Below, in pieces: positions 13,490 through 13,741 of a DNA stretch of 13,741 nt; position 1 is the stretch's first letter; every line of letters begins with the position of its first letter. Source of the stretch: Rickettsiales bacterium (lineage in GTDB: Bacteria > Pseudomonadota > Alphaproteobacteria > Rickettsiales > UBA8987). The translations under genes and the position numbers were made by a program. The notes under the pieces are model-generated. The model searched no databases. It was given only the letters and a program-made list of their open reading frames with translations, and was not told the DNA's origin. The DNA lies in assembly GCA_028282625.1 (NCBI GenBank), contig JANQHP010000150.1:1-13741 (forward strand), in the 5' to 3' direction.

Positions 13490-13741
13490 TTAGGCACTTA
13501 GCAGGCGTTTAATCGGCGCAAAACTTCTACGATGATGCGGCGTCACCCCATAAGCTGCGAGCGCTTGTCTATGTTGCTGGGTCCCATAGCCGGCATTACG
13601 CGCCCAGCCATAATGGGGAAATTGCTGGTCCAGCGCCTGCATCATCCGGTCCCGCGTCACTTTGGCCACAATGGAAGCCGCAGCAATAGAAAGTGACTTC
13701 GCATCTCCCTTGACCACCGCTTCCGCCTCGCAAGGCAAGGC
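13490..13741 (-). CDS. rnhB: Ribonuclease HII, C-terminal part (cut by window end)
   Basis: RNase HII removes ribonucleotides and RNA-DNA junctions from DNA. Only the last 83 residues are present and the frame continues past base 13741. The visible part starts in LPCEAEAVVKGDAKSLSIAA and holds the family block ending in ASIVAKVTRDR, whose Asp is the fourth active-site carboxylate. After it come HYGWARNAGYGTQQH, then TPHHRRSFAP, which end RNase HII proteins. The other three catalytic acidic residues are outside the window. The TAA stop lies against or within the start of the DUF721 gene. Confidence 0.93.
   Translation of the reverse strand, partial: ALPCEAEAVVKGDAKSLSIAAASIVAKVTRDRMMQALDQQFPHYGWARNAGYGTQQHRQALAAYGVTPHHRRSFAPIKRLLSA

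Overview
The window comes from an alphaproteobacterium. The evidence is the detached F0 operon order atpI-atpB-atpE-atpF'-atpF with a second b-type subunit, an alphaproteobacterial ParE, a BamE/OmlA lipoprotein beside rpmF-plsX-fabH, a DUF721 gene followed by a DsbA-family gene, and a monofunctional LDH-like malate dehydrogenase. I cannot place it more finely than class. The genes are closely packed and intact apart from the two cut by the window ends, and no tRNA, rRNA, transposase, integrase or CRISPR array is visible.

Layout. (1) At 1-2489 on the + strand, the 3' part of parE (topoisomerase IV subunit B) is followed 12 nt later by a heme-type ABC ATPase (hmuV). (2) At 2490-2761 a non-coding convergent gap holds several hairpins, two of which belong to repeat families that recur near 6762-6866. 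(3) At 2762-5052 on the - strand lies rpmF-plsX-fabH: ribosomal protein L32, then phosphate acyltransferase and ketoacyl-ACP synthase III, linking phospholipid and fatty-acid initiation. (4) At 5053-5242 a divergent control region separates this from the + strand lipoprotein gene bamE (5243-5689). (5) At 5721-6665 on the - strand is mdh (TCA cycle). (6) At 6666-6913 is a second non-coding gap with the same two repeat families in swapped order.

(7) From 13741 down to 6914 runs one uninterrupted - strand series: rnhB (partial), a DUF721/DciA-like gene, a secreted DsbA-family oxidoreductase, atpI, atpB, atpE, atpF', atpF, a putative outer-membrane beta-barrel, and a large membrane glycosyltransferase. 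Most gaps are short (4-71 nt), the longest being 96 nt after atpE. Several of these genes are probably co-transcribed. The five F0 genes build the membrane rotor and stator of the H+-ATP synthase; F1 genes are not in the window.

The least ordinary part is the tail of this run. A glycosyltransferase carrying a GspE/MshE-type N-terminal domain, joined to a putative outer-membrane barrel, sits 12 nt behind atpF. It looks like a small glycan synthesis and export module placed downstream of the F0 operon. The paired palindromic repeats are the other pattern that gene content does not explain.
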